From Microbispora corallina (GTDB lineage Bacteria > Actinomycetota > Actinomycetes > Streptosporangiales > Streptosporangiaceae): 64,000 nt of DNA. Under the pieces are notes generated by a model. That model was given only the letters and a program-made list of their open reading frames with translations, was not told the DNA's origin and did not search any database. Positions 16,056-25,226 of this stretch are shown here, one piece after another (positions within the stretch are counted from its first letter, which is position 1; each line of letters opens with the position of its first letter). The DNA is taken from positions 119,585-183,584 of the forward strand of contig NZ_BOOC01000030.1 of the NCBI RefSeq assembly GCF_016863035.1. Direction: 5' to 3'. Position numbers and translations under genes: made by a program.

Positions 16056-18914
16056 TCAGCCACCCTTGATGAGCTCGGGGCATTCTTCGGCGACGATGCG
16101 GGCCAACTCCGTACGGGAGGCGATGTTGAGTTTGTTGAACATCCGGCGAAGGTGGGTGGACACCGTGTGCGGCGACAGGAACATCCGCTGGGCGATCTGG
16201 CGGTTGGTCATGCCCTTGATGATCAGGCTGGCGACGGCGCGTTCTGTGTCGGTGAGGCTGTCCCAGCCGAAGGCCGGCCGCTGGGATTGGCCCCAGTGGC
16301 GGCGCCGCACACCAAGCGCCCGCAGCCGGGCTCGCACCCGGGCCACGTCCCAGAGCGCACCGATGCGTTCGTAGCCGTCGAGCGCCTCATCCAGGCTGTC
16401 GATGGCCTTCGCGGTGGCATCGGGGCCGGACGTGGTGGCCAGCAGGACGCCGAGGTCTTCGGCGACCAAGGCGCGTGCCCACGGTTCGGGTTGATCAGCG
16501 GCGGCGGCCAGCGCGTCGGGGTCCTGGTAGAAAAGGCCGCGGGCGTGGGCGAACGTGACGGCGAAGACGGGAAAGTCCGGGTTGTTCCGGGCCAGGTACT
16601 CGGCCGTGTCAAGGATGGCCCGCGCATACGGACGGTTCGCCGCGGCCAGCGCCAGCCGGGTCATCCAGGCGGCCGTGAGAGGCGTCGTGAGAAGTGTCCA
16701 GCGCCGCTTCTCCTCGTCGGTGTAGATGGCGTCGAGTATGTCGACCGCGCGCCCGGGATCACCCTGGGCTTCGGCCACCGCCGCCATCACCCACTTCTCC
16801 CACACGGATCCGTACAACATTTCGGGCGCGGCCTGGATGGACTGGAAGCGTTCGATGTGCCGGACCGCCGCGTCGATGTCGCCCTGCCGCAGGGCGATGA
16901 CAGCGAGTATGGACAGCCCGACGCGGATGAACCCGTGGGTGCCCAGTTCTTCGGCGGTCATGCTCCCGGCCTGGGCCTCGGCGGCGGCGTCGTCAAGTCG
17001 GCCGGTGCCCAGATGCAGAACGGAGCGGAACAGCGCGGGTTGTGCGGCGAGCACGGTCAGTCCGAGGTCGTTGATCTCCTCCTCGGCGGCCCGGATGGCG
17101 ATGTCGGCCGCGTCGAACTCGCGCATGGCCCTGTAGTAGAGGCTCAGTATCAAGCGCGTATACGGGCGCTGGATGGCTTCGGCGGTGCCGCGGTCGGTGA
17201 TGCGCAGGGCCTCGCAAAGGTGAGTGAACGAGTCGGCGATCCGCCCATCGACCATGGCGAACTGAGCGAGCAGCAGGAGTGCTCCGACGACCGCGGCATC
17301 GGCGTGCCGCTCGCGATCGGCCAGAACGGCTTCCGCCTGCCGCCGTCCTTTCCGGAAGTCGTTCAGACAGGTAAGCCCCCAGAACATCGTCCATTCGGCG
17401 ATGCCGCGAAGGTCATCGGGCAGGTCTTTGCGGGCGAGCAGGTTTTCGGCCTCGGTTATCGCATCCGCCGGTCGGCCGCTCAACAGCAGGATGTGCGCCA
17501 GCGCGCAGCGCAGGCGAGGGGCGTGGCGGGGTGGGGCCCTGCCGAGTGCGGAACGGGCGAGATCGGCCGCCTCGGACAGCCGTCCGATGACCGTCAGGGC
17601 GTCGACCGCTGTGGCGGCGCGACCGAACCAGTCAGGGTCGGCGGAGTCGCTGAGTTCGAGCGCCCGTAGGGCGAGGTCGACGGCGGTCTGCGGTGAGGAC
17701 CGCAGCACCTCGCTCGCCGCTTGGTCCAGTCCGAGCAGTGCGGACGTGTCACCGCGACTGGCACTGTGAATGAGGTGCGCGGCGGCAGGAACAGCCGACC
17801 CGCCACGTTTGAGCAGCATCTTCCCTGCGTCGTGGTGCAGGGCCCGGCGTACGGAGTCGGGGATAGTCCCGATCACCGCCTGCCACAGCAGATCGTGCCG
17901 GAAGGACAGTTCACCTCCGGCAGGTTCGATGATGCCCGCCGACATCGCCTCCTCCAGCATCGGCAACAGACCATTGGTCGGTTCGCCGAGCATTTCGGCC
18001 AGGTCCTTCACCGAGAACGAGCGGCCGAGGATTCCGGCGCACTGAAGCAGGTACCTGGTGCGTGCGGACAGCCCGTCCAGGCGTTCCTGCATGATCGCCT
18101 GAGTGTGCGGCGGGGACGCCGCCATCCGCGCGTGACCGTCGGCGATCTGGAAGACGCCCTCTTTTTGGAACTTCTCAAGGAGGTCGACGAGCAGGAAGGG
18201 ATTGCCGTCGACTATGCCGGCCAGGGCCAGCACGTCCGGCTCGGGCTTGGCCCCGAGGACGTCGGTGATGACGTCGGCCACAGCTCGCCGGTCCAGCGCC
18301 CCGAGCGTGATCCGGATCGCGCCATCACGTTCCAGCAGGTCGAACAGACGGTTGAGGCGGGGGCAGTCGCCGCTGCCGGTCGTACGGGTCAGCATCCAGA
18401 CGAGTGGATAGGAGGCGAGATCTCTGGTCATCGACCGCAGCGCCAGCAGAGTTATCGGATCAGCCCAGTGCAGGTCGTCCAACGCGAGGAGCATCGGTTG
18501 CCGAGCCACCCGCTGCTCCAACTGTCCCTGCAGGTGTTCCACCAGCAGCAGTCGTTGATCGGCCTGACCGCAGACGTTCATGTGCGCGGCCGCGGGAAGC
18601 GCCCGAGCCGATTCCCCGAGTGCCGACGTGAGCGGGGCGAGTGGTATCAGCTGGGTCAGTTCGTCCGCCGTGCCCTGAGCGACTCCTAACCCCGCCCTCG
18701 CCGCCGCGGTGGTGGTGATGTCGAGCATGCGGCTCTTCCCGACGCCCGACCGGCCCTCGACCAGTAAGACCGCGCCCCGGCCTACCGTGGCCGCCTGCAG
18801 CACTCCGACGACAAGCGTCCACTCCCGGGCCCGACCACGCCAACCAGGCCATGATGATCGACAGAAATCGGACCTCTCATCAGTTTCACGATCAGCATTG
18901 GCCGAATGCCCCAT
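16056..18914 (-). CDS. LAL-type LuxR-family regulator (ATPase/TPR/HTH)
   Basis: About 952 residues. The N-terminal AAA/STAND ATPase has Walker A VEGRSGVGKSRML and Walker B MLLALDDLHWAD, the middle is TPR-like helical repeats, and the C-terminus is a LuxR helix-turn-helix (LTDTERAVASLIIKGMTNRQ; SPHTVSTHLRRMFNKLNI). LAL proteins activate carbon-use or antibiotic genes after ligand binding. No obvious target operon adjoins it. ATG 18914 is favoured because a TTGACA promoter would make it leaderless; ATG 18944 is the alternative. Confidence 0.92.
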   Translation of the reverse strand: MGHSANADRETDERSDFCRSSWPGWRGRAREWTLVVGVLQAATVGRGAVLLVEGRSGVGKSRMLDITTTAAARAGLGVAQGTADELTQLIPLAPLTSALGESARALPAAAHMNVCGQADQRLLLVEHLQGQLEQRVARQPMLLALDDLHWADPITLLALRSMTRDLASYPLVWMLTRTTGSGDCPRLNRLFDLLERDGAIRITLGALDRRAVADVITDVLGAKPEPDVLALAGIVDGNPFLLVDLLEKFQKEGVFQIADGHARMAASPPHTQAIMQERLDGLSARTRYLLQCAGILGRSFSVKDLAEMLGEPTNGLLPMLEEAMSAGIIEPAGGELSFRHDLLWQAVIGTIPDSVRRALHHDAGKMLLKRGGSAVPAAAHLIHSASRGDTSALLGLDQAASEVLRSSPQTAVDLALRALELSDSADPDWFGRAATAVDALTVIGRLSEAADLARSALGRAPPRHAPRLRCALAHILLLSGRPADAITEAENLLARKDLPDDLRGIAEWTMFWGLTCLNDFRKGRRQAEAVLADRERHADAAVVGALLLLAQFAMVDGRIADSFTHLCEALRITDRGTAEAIQRPYTRLILSLYYRAMREFDAADIAIRAAEEEINDLGLTVLAAQPALFRSVLHLGTGRLDDAAAEAQAGSMTAEELGTHGFIRVGLSILAVIALRQGDIDAAVRHIERFQSIQAAPEMLYGSVWEKWVMAAVAEAQGDPGRAVDILDAIYTDEEKRRWTLLTTPLTAAWMTRLALAAANRPYARAILDTAEYLARNNPDFPVFAVTFAHARGLFYQDPDALAAAADQPEPWARALVAEDLGVLLATTSGPDATAKAIDSLDEALDGYERIGALWDVARVRARLRALGVRRRHWGQSQRPAFGWDSLTDTERAVASLIIKGMTNRQIAQRMFLSPHTVSTHLRRMFNKLNIASRTELARIVAEECPELIKGG

Positions 18915-18949
18915 AAATCCATAAATCACCCAGGTGTCGGCCATGTCAA
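18912..18949 (-). promoter_or_regulatory. candidate promoter of the LAL regulator
   Basis: On the minus strand a consensus -35 TTGACA (complement of 18944-18949) is followed after 18 nt by TTTATG (complement of 18920-18925), 5 nt before ATG 18914. This would place the transcript start at or next to the start codon. Confidence 0.45.
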
Positions 18950-19134
18950 GTGCGGACTGGAGGGGCCTGCGGTGTCCCCGTCTTCGTGACATTCCCTTTG
19001 CGGGCAGGCCGTCGCCCGCCCGCGAACGCAAGGCCTCTACCTGGATTTATCCTCTCTTGTTCTCTCCACCAGTTGGCATCCTCATAGGAGCCGATATCTG
19101 ATCCAAAGGATGCCGAACGCCGGCATCTGGACCG

Positions 19135-19716
19135 TCAGGGATGTGCGACCAGTTCGGGTATGGCCTGCGCCGCCAGCATGATCCTCGCGGAGCTGCCGAT
19201 CAGGGCCACGAGCAGCAGCGGGGAGGGCGGCGGCAGAAGGGTGAGGACCGTGCCCAGTATCACCGTGTCCAGGACGGCGACGGTTCCTGTAGCGCCGAGG
19301 GCGGCCAGCCGTACCGTGGCGTAGCGCCGCCGCTCCCGAACGGCGAGCACCAGCATGAGCACAGCCGACCCCAGCAGGAATCCGAAGGTCAGGCGTGACG
19401 GCACGGGGATCGTCGAGGCCCAGGCGTCGCCGGTGAGGAGAACCGCTCCCCAGCTCAGCCCGACGATCGGCCCGGCTATGAGCAGCCGGAACGCCGCCTG
19501 CCGGCCAGGAGAGGCGCGGACGAAGGCGGCTGTGACGGTGTCGGCGTCACCGAAGTCCGCGATCGCGGCCCGGGCCGCCGCATCCGGATCGCCGAGGCGC
19601 TCCATCTGGTCGTCGTACGACGCGAGGAGACCGTCGGCGAGTTCGTCGACCATGGGGGCGGGGAGCCGTTCGGCGAGCGCCTGCAGGTGGCGTTCGATCA
19701 GTTCGTGACCGGCCAT
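19135..19716 (-). CDS. HAAS-type membrane protein partner of PadR
   Basis: A 193-residue protein with an N-terminal HAAS (permease-prefix) helical domain: LIERHLQALAERLPAPMVDE and GDPDAAARAAIADFGDADTV. Four hydrophobic segments follow from about residue 75. Such proteins are encoded after padR and are thought to work with the regulator at the membrane. Its ATG lies 19 nt inside the padR 3' end, so the two are translationally coupled. Confidence 0.8.
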   Translation of the reverse strand: MAGHELIERHLQALAERLPAPMVDELADGLLASYDDQMERLGDPDAAARAAIADFGDADTVTAAFVRASPGRQAAFRLLIAGPIVGLSWGAVLLTGDAWASTIPVPSRLTFGFLLGSAVLMLVLAVRERRRYATVRLAALGATGTVAVLDTVILGTVLTLLPPPSPLLLVALIGSSARIMLAAQAIPELVAHP

Positions 19717-20036
19717 GGTCCACCACCCAGCGCTGCGGACATCACGGCGGCGAATTCCTGCCAGTGGTCGCGCGCTCCCGCCAGCGAGCGCCGCCCCTTC
19801 TCGGTCAGCTCGTAGGTGCGCCGTCTGCGACCACCCACCACCGACCAGCTTCCCTTGATCAGGCCCGCCTGCTCCAGCCGGTGAAGTGCCGGGTAGACGG
19901 TGCCGGTGGGCAGGTCGATTTTGCCGTCCGTGGCGTCACGCAGGGCTTCCTTCACGGCGTAGCCGTGCTGCGGTCCGTCCTCCAAAGCGGCGAGGAGGAG
20001 GCCGTCGAGGTGTCCTTTGAGTGCTTCCGCCCTCAT
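19698..20036 (-). CDS. PadR-family transcriptional regulator
   Basis: A 112-residue winged-helix regulator: MRAEALKGHLDGLLLAALED, GPQHGYAVKEALRDATDG, the recognition segment LPTGTVYPALHRLEQAGLIK, and wing GRRRRTYELTEKGRRSL. ATG 20036 is chosen over 20066 because it gives the standard family N-terminus and because a GTAG-N5-CTAC palindrome overlaps the longer version. It is divergent from a membrane protein gene, which it probably controls together with itself. Confidence 0.92.
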   Translation of the reverse strand: MRAEALKGHLDGLLLAALEDGPQHGYAVKEALRDATDGKIDLPTGTVYPALHRLEQAGLIKGSWSVVGGRRRRTYELTEKGRRSLAGARDHWQEFAAVMSAALGGGPWPVTN

Positions 20037-20115
20037 AGGTAGTAACGCTACATCTACTCTTTCCATCGGCCAAGGCCCGGAGTAGGGTCGCTATAGGTAG
20101 CAATCCTACATATAG
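20035..20115. promoter_or_regulatory. two PadR-type palindromes
   Basis: GTAG-TAACG-CTAC (20039-20051) and GTAG-CAATC-CTAC (20097-20109). The second extends to TATAGGTAG...CTACATATA. One lies next to each divergent start codon, as expected for auto- and target-gene repression. Confidence 0.65.
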
Positions 20116-20123
20116 GAGATGCG

Positions 20124-20630
20124 ATGGACGTCATCGACATCGCGGGCACTCCCATCCCCGACGCCGGGCCGGTCTTCCTCACCGCGCTCGCGGTCCACGT
20201 CACCGCGGGGATCACGTGTGTGATCTGCGGCGCGTTGGCCGCGTTGACGGGAAAGGGAGGCCCACCACACAGGCGATTCGGACGCGTCTACCTGTGGGGA
20301 CTGGTCGTGGTCTACGTCACGCTGACCGTCATGTCGGTGATCCGCTGGCGAGAAAACGCCCACCTGTTCGTGATCGGCACCCTGGCGATCGTCACTGCGC
20401 TGACGGGGTACGCCAATCGGCAGCGGCGGCCCGAGGTCCACATCCTCGGAATGGGCACGTCCTATGTGCTGCTCCTGACCGGCTTCTACGTCGACAACGG
20501 CCCGCATCTACCGCTGTGGGACAGGCTTCCGGCCATCGCCTACTGGCTGCTGCCGGCTCTGATCGGCTTCCCCCTGATGGCACGCGCCGTCGCCCGCCGA
20601 CGCCAGCCGAGCGCGTCAGCCCGAACGTGA
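20124..20630 (+). CDS. DUF2306-like multi-pass membrane protein
   Basis: A 168-residue protein with about five hydrophobic segments (VFLTALAVHVTAGITCVICG; VYLWGLVVVYVTLTVMSVI; LLPALIGFPLMARAV). Start ATG has TAGGAG 9 nt upstream, inside the second PadR palindrome. The layout resembles DUF2306-type predicted membrane proteins, for which no activity is known to me. Divergent from padR, so it is probably the regulated gene. Confidence 0.78.
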   Translation: MDVIDIAGTPIPDAGPVFLTALAVHVTAGITCVICGALAALTGKGGPPHRRFGRVYLWGLVVVYVTLTVMSVIRWRENAHLFVIGTLAIVTALTGYANRQRRPEVHILGMGTSYVLLLTGFYVDNGPHLPLWDRLPAIAYWLLPALIGFPLMARAVARRRQPSASART

Positions 20631-20752
20631 GCGCCGACAACAGGTGGTGCTGACCCAGCAGGGATGGGTCACGCCGATGACCCTGTCCCGTTCAGCGTGC
20701 GAAAGCTCGGCGCCAACCGGCCCGTCTACTGGCCGCCAACCCCAGACGCAGA

Positions 20753-20769
20753 CGCCTCCGGCGGAGGCG
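20753..20769. terminator. short GC hairpin
   Basis: CGCCTCC (20753-20759) and GGAGGCG (20763-20769) form a 7-bp stem with a 3-nt loop, downstream of the GlxA-type gene on the minus strand. Confidence 0.35.
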
Positions 20770-20853
20770 CTCCGACTTCCGGGTGATCACCAAAACTGCT
20801 CGTTGTGACGGGTCCGGAGATGGCTGAGGTGGGCGCCCGCGGCCGGCGAGGCT

Positions 20854-21792
20854 CTAACTGAAGCTGCTCCGATAGGCGTGGGGGCTGACGCCGACGACGC
20901 GTTTGAATCGGTCGCGGAAGGCGGTGAGCGAGCCGAAGCCCGCCTGGGCCGCGATGCGTTCCATCGAATGGTGCGTGGTCTCCAACAGGTGCTGGGCCTG
21001 ACGGACACGGGCCCGGTGGAGCCACTGCAATGGTGTGGTGCCGGTTTGCTCGCGGAAGCGCCGTATCAGGGTGCGGGTGCTCATGCCGGCGTGAACGGCG
21101 ATGTCCGCGAGGGTGAGATCCCGGGCGAGATTGTCCTCGATCCAGAGCAGGAGGGGCTCGATGGCCGAGCCGCGAGGGGTGGGCGGGTACTGCTGCACGA
21201 TGAACTGGGCCTGGCCGCCCTCGCGTTCCAATGGCATGACGGACAGTCGTGCGGCGTCGGCGGCGACGGCGGAGCCGTAGTCCCGGCGGATCATGTGCAG
21301 GCACAGGTCCAGTCCCGCCGCGGCACCGGCCGAGGTGAGGATCTGCCCGTTGTCGACGTAGAGCACGTCCGGGTCGACGTCGAGGTCGGGGTAGGCGGCG
21401 GCGAGCTGAGCGGCGGCGCGCCAGTGGGTGGTGACGCGCAGCCCGCCCAGCAGTCCGGCGGCGGCGAGGATGAAGGTGCCGGAGCAGATGGAGGCGATCC
21501 GGGTGCCGTCGGCGGCGGCCCTGGAGAGCGCGTCACGGACGGCCGTTGGCAGAGGCTTGGCGGGGTCGGCGGTGCCGGGCACGATGACCGTGTCCGCGTC
21601 CGCGAGTGCGTCCAGTCTCCACGGGGCGCGCAGGGTGAAGAGGCCGGCGTCCACATCAGGTCGCTCAGAGCAGACCCGCACCCGGTAACCGGGGCGGCCG
21701 TCGGGCAGCCGGGTGCGGGTGAACACTTCGATCGGGGTGGACAGGTCGAAGGGGATCACCTGATCCAGCACGAGGACAACGACGGTATGCAT
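20854..21792 (-). CDS. GlxA-family AraC-type regulator (DJ-1/PfpI + HTH)
   Basis: A 312-residue protein. Residues about 1-170 are a DJ-1/PfpI-like amidotransferase fold with the nucleophile-elbow region TRIASICSGTFILAAAGLLG (Cys in place). Residues about 210-310 are the AraC double helix-turn-helix (LTLADIAVHAGMSTRTLIRR; MERIAAQAGFGSLTAFRDRF). ATG 21792 gives the usual MHTVVVLVLD start; the ORF could begin 7 codons earlier. GlxA-type regulators often sense amines or nucleoside-like ligands; the target here is unclear. Confidence 0.92.
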   Translation of the reverse strand: MHTVVVLVLDQVIPFDLSTPIEVFTRTRLPDGRPGYRVRVCSERPDVDAGLFTLRAPWRLDALADADTVIVPGTADPAKPLPTAVRDALSRAAADGTRIASICSGTFILAAAGLLGGLRVTTHWRAAAQLAAAYPDLDVDPDVLYVDNGQILTSAGAAAGLDLCLHMIRRDYGSAVAADAARLSVMPLEREGGQAQFIVQQYPPTPRGSAIEPLLLWIEDNLARDLTLADIAVHAGMSTRTLIRRFREQTGTTPLQWLHRARVRQAQHLLETTHHSMERIAAQAGFGSLTAFRDRFKRVVGVSPHAYRSSFS

Positions 21793-21952
21793 GGCGACAA
21801 CATATGCCTGCACCGGATTCTCGCCAACGGCTCCTCGCTGCTCTTCGTCGGCTTACTGGGCGCGAGTAGGGGTTGGCGATATTCCGTTGGACATTGTCAT
21901 TCCTGCTACTAGGTGCCGGGAGACCCCGCTGGTTAGCCTCGACCGCGTCCCG

Positions 21953-22090
21953 ATGCCTCTCAACGAAACGGACACCTTCGTGATCGACCGACTCGATGCC
22001 ATGACCGCCTTTGAGCTCCCCTACGCGGACGACACCGCGAACACCTTCGCCGCGCCAGGCCGCCGTCGGCAGGAGGGACCCCGACGATGA
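21953..22090 (+). CDS. short ORF overlapping the DUF6010 gene
   Basis: A 45-codon frame from ATG 21953 (MPLNETDTFVIDRLDAMTAF). Its stop overlaps the next start by 4 nt (ATGA), so it could be a translated leader or a small gene. There is no recognisable domain. It may be the truncated start of a lost gene. Confidence 0.3.
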   Translation: MPLNETDTFVIDRLDAMTAFELPYADDTANTFAAPGRRRQEGPRR

Positions 22091-22515
22091 ACGTCGTCGT
22101 GCCGATCATGATCGGCGTCGGGTACGTGTGCCTGATGTCCCTGATCCGCGAACCGTACCGGCGCAGGTTCAACGCGATCATGGTGGCCGGAGCCGGTGCC
22201 GCCTACCTCAGCGGCGGCGGTTTCGGCCCGTGGGAGTTCGCCTTCACGGCTGTCATGACCTACTGCGCCTACCGCGGCCTGGAGTCGTGGACATTCGTCG
22301 GCATCGGGTGGCTGCTGCACACCGGCTGGGATCTGTTGCACCACCTGCACGGCAACCCGATCATCCCGTTCGCGGACGGCTCCTCCCTCGGATGCGCGAT
22401 CTGCGATCCCGTGATCGCCCTGTGGTGCTTCTCGGGCGGCCCCTCGGTCACCGGCCTGCTCCGCGTGCGTCTCGGCCGGTCCCGCGTCGAACAGCCCACG
22501 ACACCGCCGCCCTGA
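22087..22515 (+). CDS. DUF6010 family membrane protein
   Basis: A 142-residue protein with four hydrophobic helices and conserved polar motifs inside them: IREPYRRRFNAIMVAG, YLSGGGFGPWEFAFTA, GIGWLLHTGWDLLHHLHGNP and a CAICDP loop. The paired His and Asp residues in GWDLLHHLH suggest a metal site. Function unknown. Starts in an ATGA overlap with the 45-codon frame. Confidence 0.8.
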   Translation: MNVVVPIMIGVGYVCLMSLIREPYRRRFNAIMVAGAGAAYLSGGGFGPWEFAFTAVMTYCAYRGLESWTFVGIGWLLHTGWDLLHHLHGNPIIPFADGSSLGCAICDPVIALWCFSGGPSVTGLLRVRLGRSRVEQPTTPPP

Positions 22516-22605
22516 TTGTTGAGGCAGCGGCGCGGCGCCGCCGCCATACTCACGGGCGTATCAAATCCATCGTCTGCCTCTGGTGTGATACTCCGGCAGA
22601 CGCGA

Positions 22606-23688
22606 TCAGGTCGCGGCCAGCGGTACCCCGATCTGGATGTCGAAGTACGCCACCAGGTCGTCTCCCTTGGCAACACCCCGGCGCGCGTCGATGATCATAA
22701 CCGTTCCGGCCACGATGCCGGCGAAGCCGGTGCCGGATCGCCGGGACTGTTCGATGCGCTCCGTGACCGGACGGCGGACCGCCTCGGCGAGAAAGGTGAG
22801 GCCGTGCGGGAACTCCTCGCTGAGCGGGTGTCGTTGCCGCCCCGACTCGATCCGGCTGCCGATGCCGAACTGGGCCGAGACGATCTGGTCACCACGGAGG
22901 GCGACCCGGAAGTAGCCGTTCGACTGGGGGCGGTCGCAGCTCTGCTGGGGTGGGTAGAAGCAGTCGTAACCACCGGCCAGAAGATCGTCGACAGCGGAGC
23001 TCATCGCGGTCGCGTAGTGCTCGGAGCCGAACGGCCAGCGCCGCACGGACGTGTCCCGGGCGGTGACCACGAGTCCGTTGTGCCCGTCGTAGCTGTAGTC
23101 CGCGTGTGCGTCCCGCCACGCCGTGCGCGGGATGTCGTCACCTCGCCGCGTCGTACGCGTCTCGAGATCGCGATCGAAGTCGCCGACCTCCTGCCGTACG
23201 CGATCACCGGCGCCGGGCCAGATCGCGCTCAGCGCCGGCGCCGCGGCCGCGGCAACCTGATCGTCCTCCTGGTTCGCCCGACTGGGCGGGAACCACCCCC
23301 AGGCGAGCCGGTCGTCGTGGTCGAGCAGGAACTGCGCCACCTGCGGGGAGACCGTGTCCGTCTCGTCGCGACGACCGATCCGGCACCACAGGGCACGACC
23401 GTCCGCATTGGCGCGGACCTGCGCGCAGAACCAACCGGCCTCCCTCAACGGCCGAGCGAGAGCCCCTGCCACACCGTCGGTCGGGGCCGGTTCGGCCTGT
23501 GAGTTCTCACCCGCCGCGTCATGGTCGTACACGCCGGTGGGCGGCAGCGACGGCGGCCCGTCCGACCCGGTGCAGCCCGTCAGCGCGAGCGGGCCGAGGC
23601 ACGTGATCATTAAGGCCATGACAAGCGCTCGACGGACCGGCCGACGTCGGCAGGCGGACGCGGAGAAGGGACGGGACACGGGGATCAT
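22606..23688 (-). CDS. secreted lipoprotein, uncharacterised
   Basis: A 360-residue protein. A basic n-region and hydrophobic stretch end in the lipobox LALTGC at about residue 39, so it should be lipid-anchored outside the membrane. The mature part holds WPFGSEHYATAMSSAVDDLL and a two-Cys loop YDCFYPPQQSCDRPQ. ATG 23688 is chosen because GGAGGG lies 11 nt upstream; ATG 23619 is a shorter alternative with a poor ribosome site. It ends toward DUF6010 (convergent). Confidence 0.72.
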   Translation of the reverse strand: MIPVSRPFSASACRRRPVRRALVMALMITCLGPLALTGCTGSDGPPSLPPTGVYDHDAAGENSQAEPAPTDGVAGALARPLREAGWFCAQVRANADGRALWCRIGRRDETDTVSPQVAQFLLDHDDRLAWGWFPPSRANQEDDQVAAAAAPALSAIWPGAGDRVRQEVGDFDRDLETRTTRRGDDIPRTAWRDAHADYSYDGHNGLVVTARDTSVRRWPFGSEHYATAMSSAVDDLLAGGYDCFYPPQQSCDRPQSNGYFRVALRGDQIVSAQFGIGSRIESGRQRHPLSEEFPHGLTFLAEAVRRPVTERIEQSRRSGTGFAGIVAGTVMIIDARRGVAKGDDLVAYFDIQIGVPLAAT

Positions 23689-23730
23689 CGAAGCCGCTGC
23701 CCTCCATGTCGGCAACTTCGGCCGGATGGA

Positions 23731-25134
23731 TCATGCCGCCCCACCGGGGATGGTCGACGGACGGGCGGCCCGCGCGACGACGAGGAGGAACAGTCCGCAG
23801 CCCGCGACCAGGAGCCACCCGGGACGGGACGCACTCGCCAGGTCTGCTGGGCCGACCCCGGCGACGAGGCCACCCGCTAGGGCGATGCCGATGGCGGACC
23901 CGACCTGACGTGCGGTGGAGGTGATCGCTCCCGCGACGCCGGCACGGGCCTGGGGCAGGCCGCTCACCGCGGTGTTGGTGATCGGGGCGTTGGCGAAGCC
24001 GAATCCGATGCCGATGAGCAGGTAGGCCAGCAGGAGGTGCGGTGTACTCGTGCCAGGACGCAGGTCGACCAGGCTGAGTCCACCGACCGTGATGAACGCG
24101 CCCGCGAGCAGGAGCGGTCGTCGAGCCCCGAAGCGGCCTACCAGGTTGCCCGACAGCGGTGCGCACACCGTCGCCCCGAGCGCCATCGGCAGGGTCGCGA
24201 TCCCCGTGGTGAGCGCGGTCCATCCCTGCGTGCGCTGCAGATAGAGGGTGTTGAGCAGCAGGCCGAGGCTCAGAGCGGCGAACAGGGCCACCGCGCCGAG
24301 GACCGCGGTGGTGAAGGCCGACCGCCGGAACAGCGCGAGGTCCATCAACGGTTCGGGGCGGCGCCGTTCGACCGCGACGAAACCCACGGCGGCCGCGACG
24401 ACGATCAGGTACCCGGCCCAGGCGAGGGGCGTGGCCCAGCCGATGTGTGGGCCTTCGATGAGGACGGCCACCGAGACGCACACGACGACGGTGAGGAGGA
24501 TCTGGCCGGGCGCGTCGAGCCGCCGAACCCGTGGCGCGCGGGACTCCGGCACGAACACCGCGCTCAGGACCAGTGCGGCGACGATGACCGGGGCGTTGAT
24601 CCAGAACAGCGACCTCCAGCCGAACGCCGCGATGAGCCAGCCGCCGGTGACCGGTCCGGCAGCCATGCTCAGCCCGAAGACCGAGCCCCAGATCCCGATC
24701 GCCTGCGCCCGCTCCCGCGGATCGGGCATCGCGTTCACCACGATCGCCAGAGCCACGGGACTGAGCATCGAGGCCCCGATTCCCTGAACGGCTCGGGCCG
24801 TGACGAGCACGCCCGGCGACGGGGCCAGCGCGCACGCCAGGGACGCGGCCCCGAACACGACCAGCCCGCACCGGAGCACACGACGCCGTCCGAAGCGATC
24901 CGCCAGCGCACCCGAGGAGATGAGCAGACTGGCCATGACCACCGTGTAGGCGTCCACGACCCATTCCAGGCCGCGGGTGTCCACACCCAGCCCAAGCCCG
25001 ATGGCGGGCAGACCCACGTTGACGATCGTGGTGTCCAGCCCGACCAGGAACATGCTCAGCGCGCAGATCGCCAGCACCGCCCACCGCCGGCGCGTACTCG
25101 ACGTGGGGTGAACAGCAAGGAATGTCGTGGTCAC
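23731..25134 (-). CDS. MFS drug transporter, DHA2 type
   Basis: A 467-residue 14-TM antiporter: MFLVGLDTTIVNVGLPAIGL (motif D), GALADRFGRRRVLRCGLVVF (motif A), RAVQGIGASMLSPVALAIV (motif B), GLSMAAGPVTGGWLIAAFGW (motif C). GTG 25134 follows GGAGATGAG, an excellent ribosome site; the open frame upstream to 25593 is an antisense shadow of the cupin gene. Divergent from that cupin gene, which probably reflects shared control. Confidence 0.93.
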   Translation of the reverse strand: MTTTFLAVHPTSSTRRRWAVLAICALSMFLVGLDTTIVNVGLPAIGLGLGVDTRGLEWVVDAYTVVMASLLISSGALADRFGRRRVLRCGLVVFGAASLACALAPSPGVLVTARAVQGIGASMLSPVALAIVVNAMPDPRERAQAIGIWGSVFGLSMAAGPVTGGWLIAAFGWRSLFWINAPVIVAALVLSAVFVPESRAPRVRRLDAPGQILLTVVVCVSVAVLIEGPHIGWATPLAWAGYLIVVAAAVGFVAVERRRPEPLMDLALFRRSAFTTAVLGAVALFAALSLGLLLNTLYLQRTQGWTALTTGIATLPMALGATVCAPLSGNLVGRFGARRPLLLAGAFITVGGLSLVDLRPGTSTPHLLLAYLLIGIGFGFANAPITNTAVSGLPQARAGVAGAITSTARQVGSAIGIALAGGLVAGVGPADLASASRPGWLLVAGCGLFLLVVARAARPSTIPGGAA

Positions 25135-25205
25135 GGGCTCATCTCCAGGTCTCCGAACGTTTCCGCGAAGCCATGCTCGGATCCTGTGGCCGTCGTGACC
25201 CAGCA

Positions 25206-25226
25206 AATTTGCGAAAGCTGCAAAAT
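25206..25226. promoter_or_regulatory. palindrome at the cupin start
   Basis: AATTTGC-N7-GCAAAAT (25206-25226) overlaps the start codon of the cupin gene in the divergent region with the MFS gene. AT-rich for this genome, and a plausible operator. Confidence 0.45.

Noticed and set aside
16020..17669. Large plus-strand ORF opposite the LAL regulator
   Set aside because: Antisense shadow caused by high GC at third codon positions.
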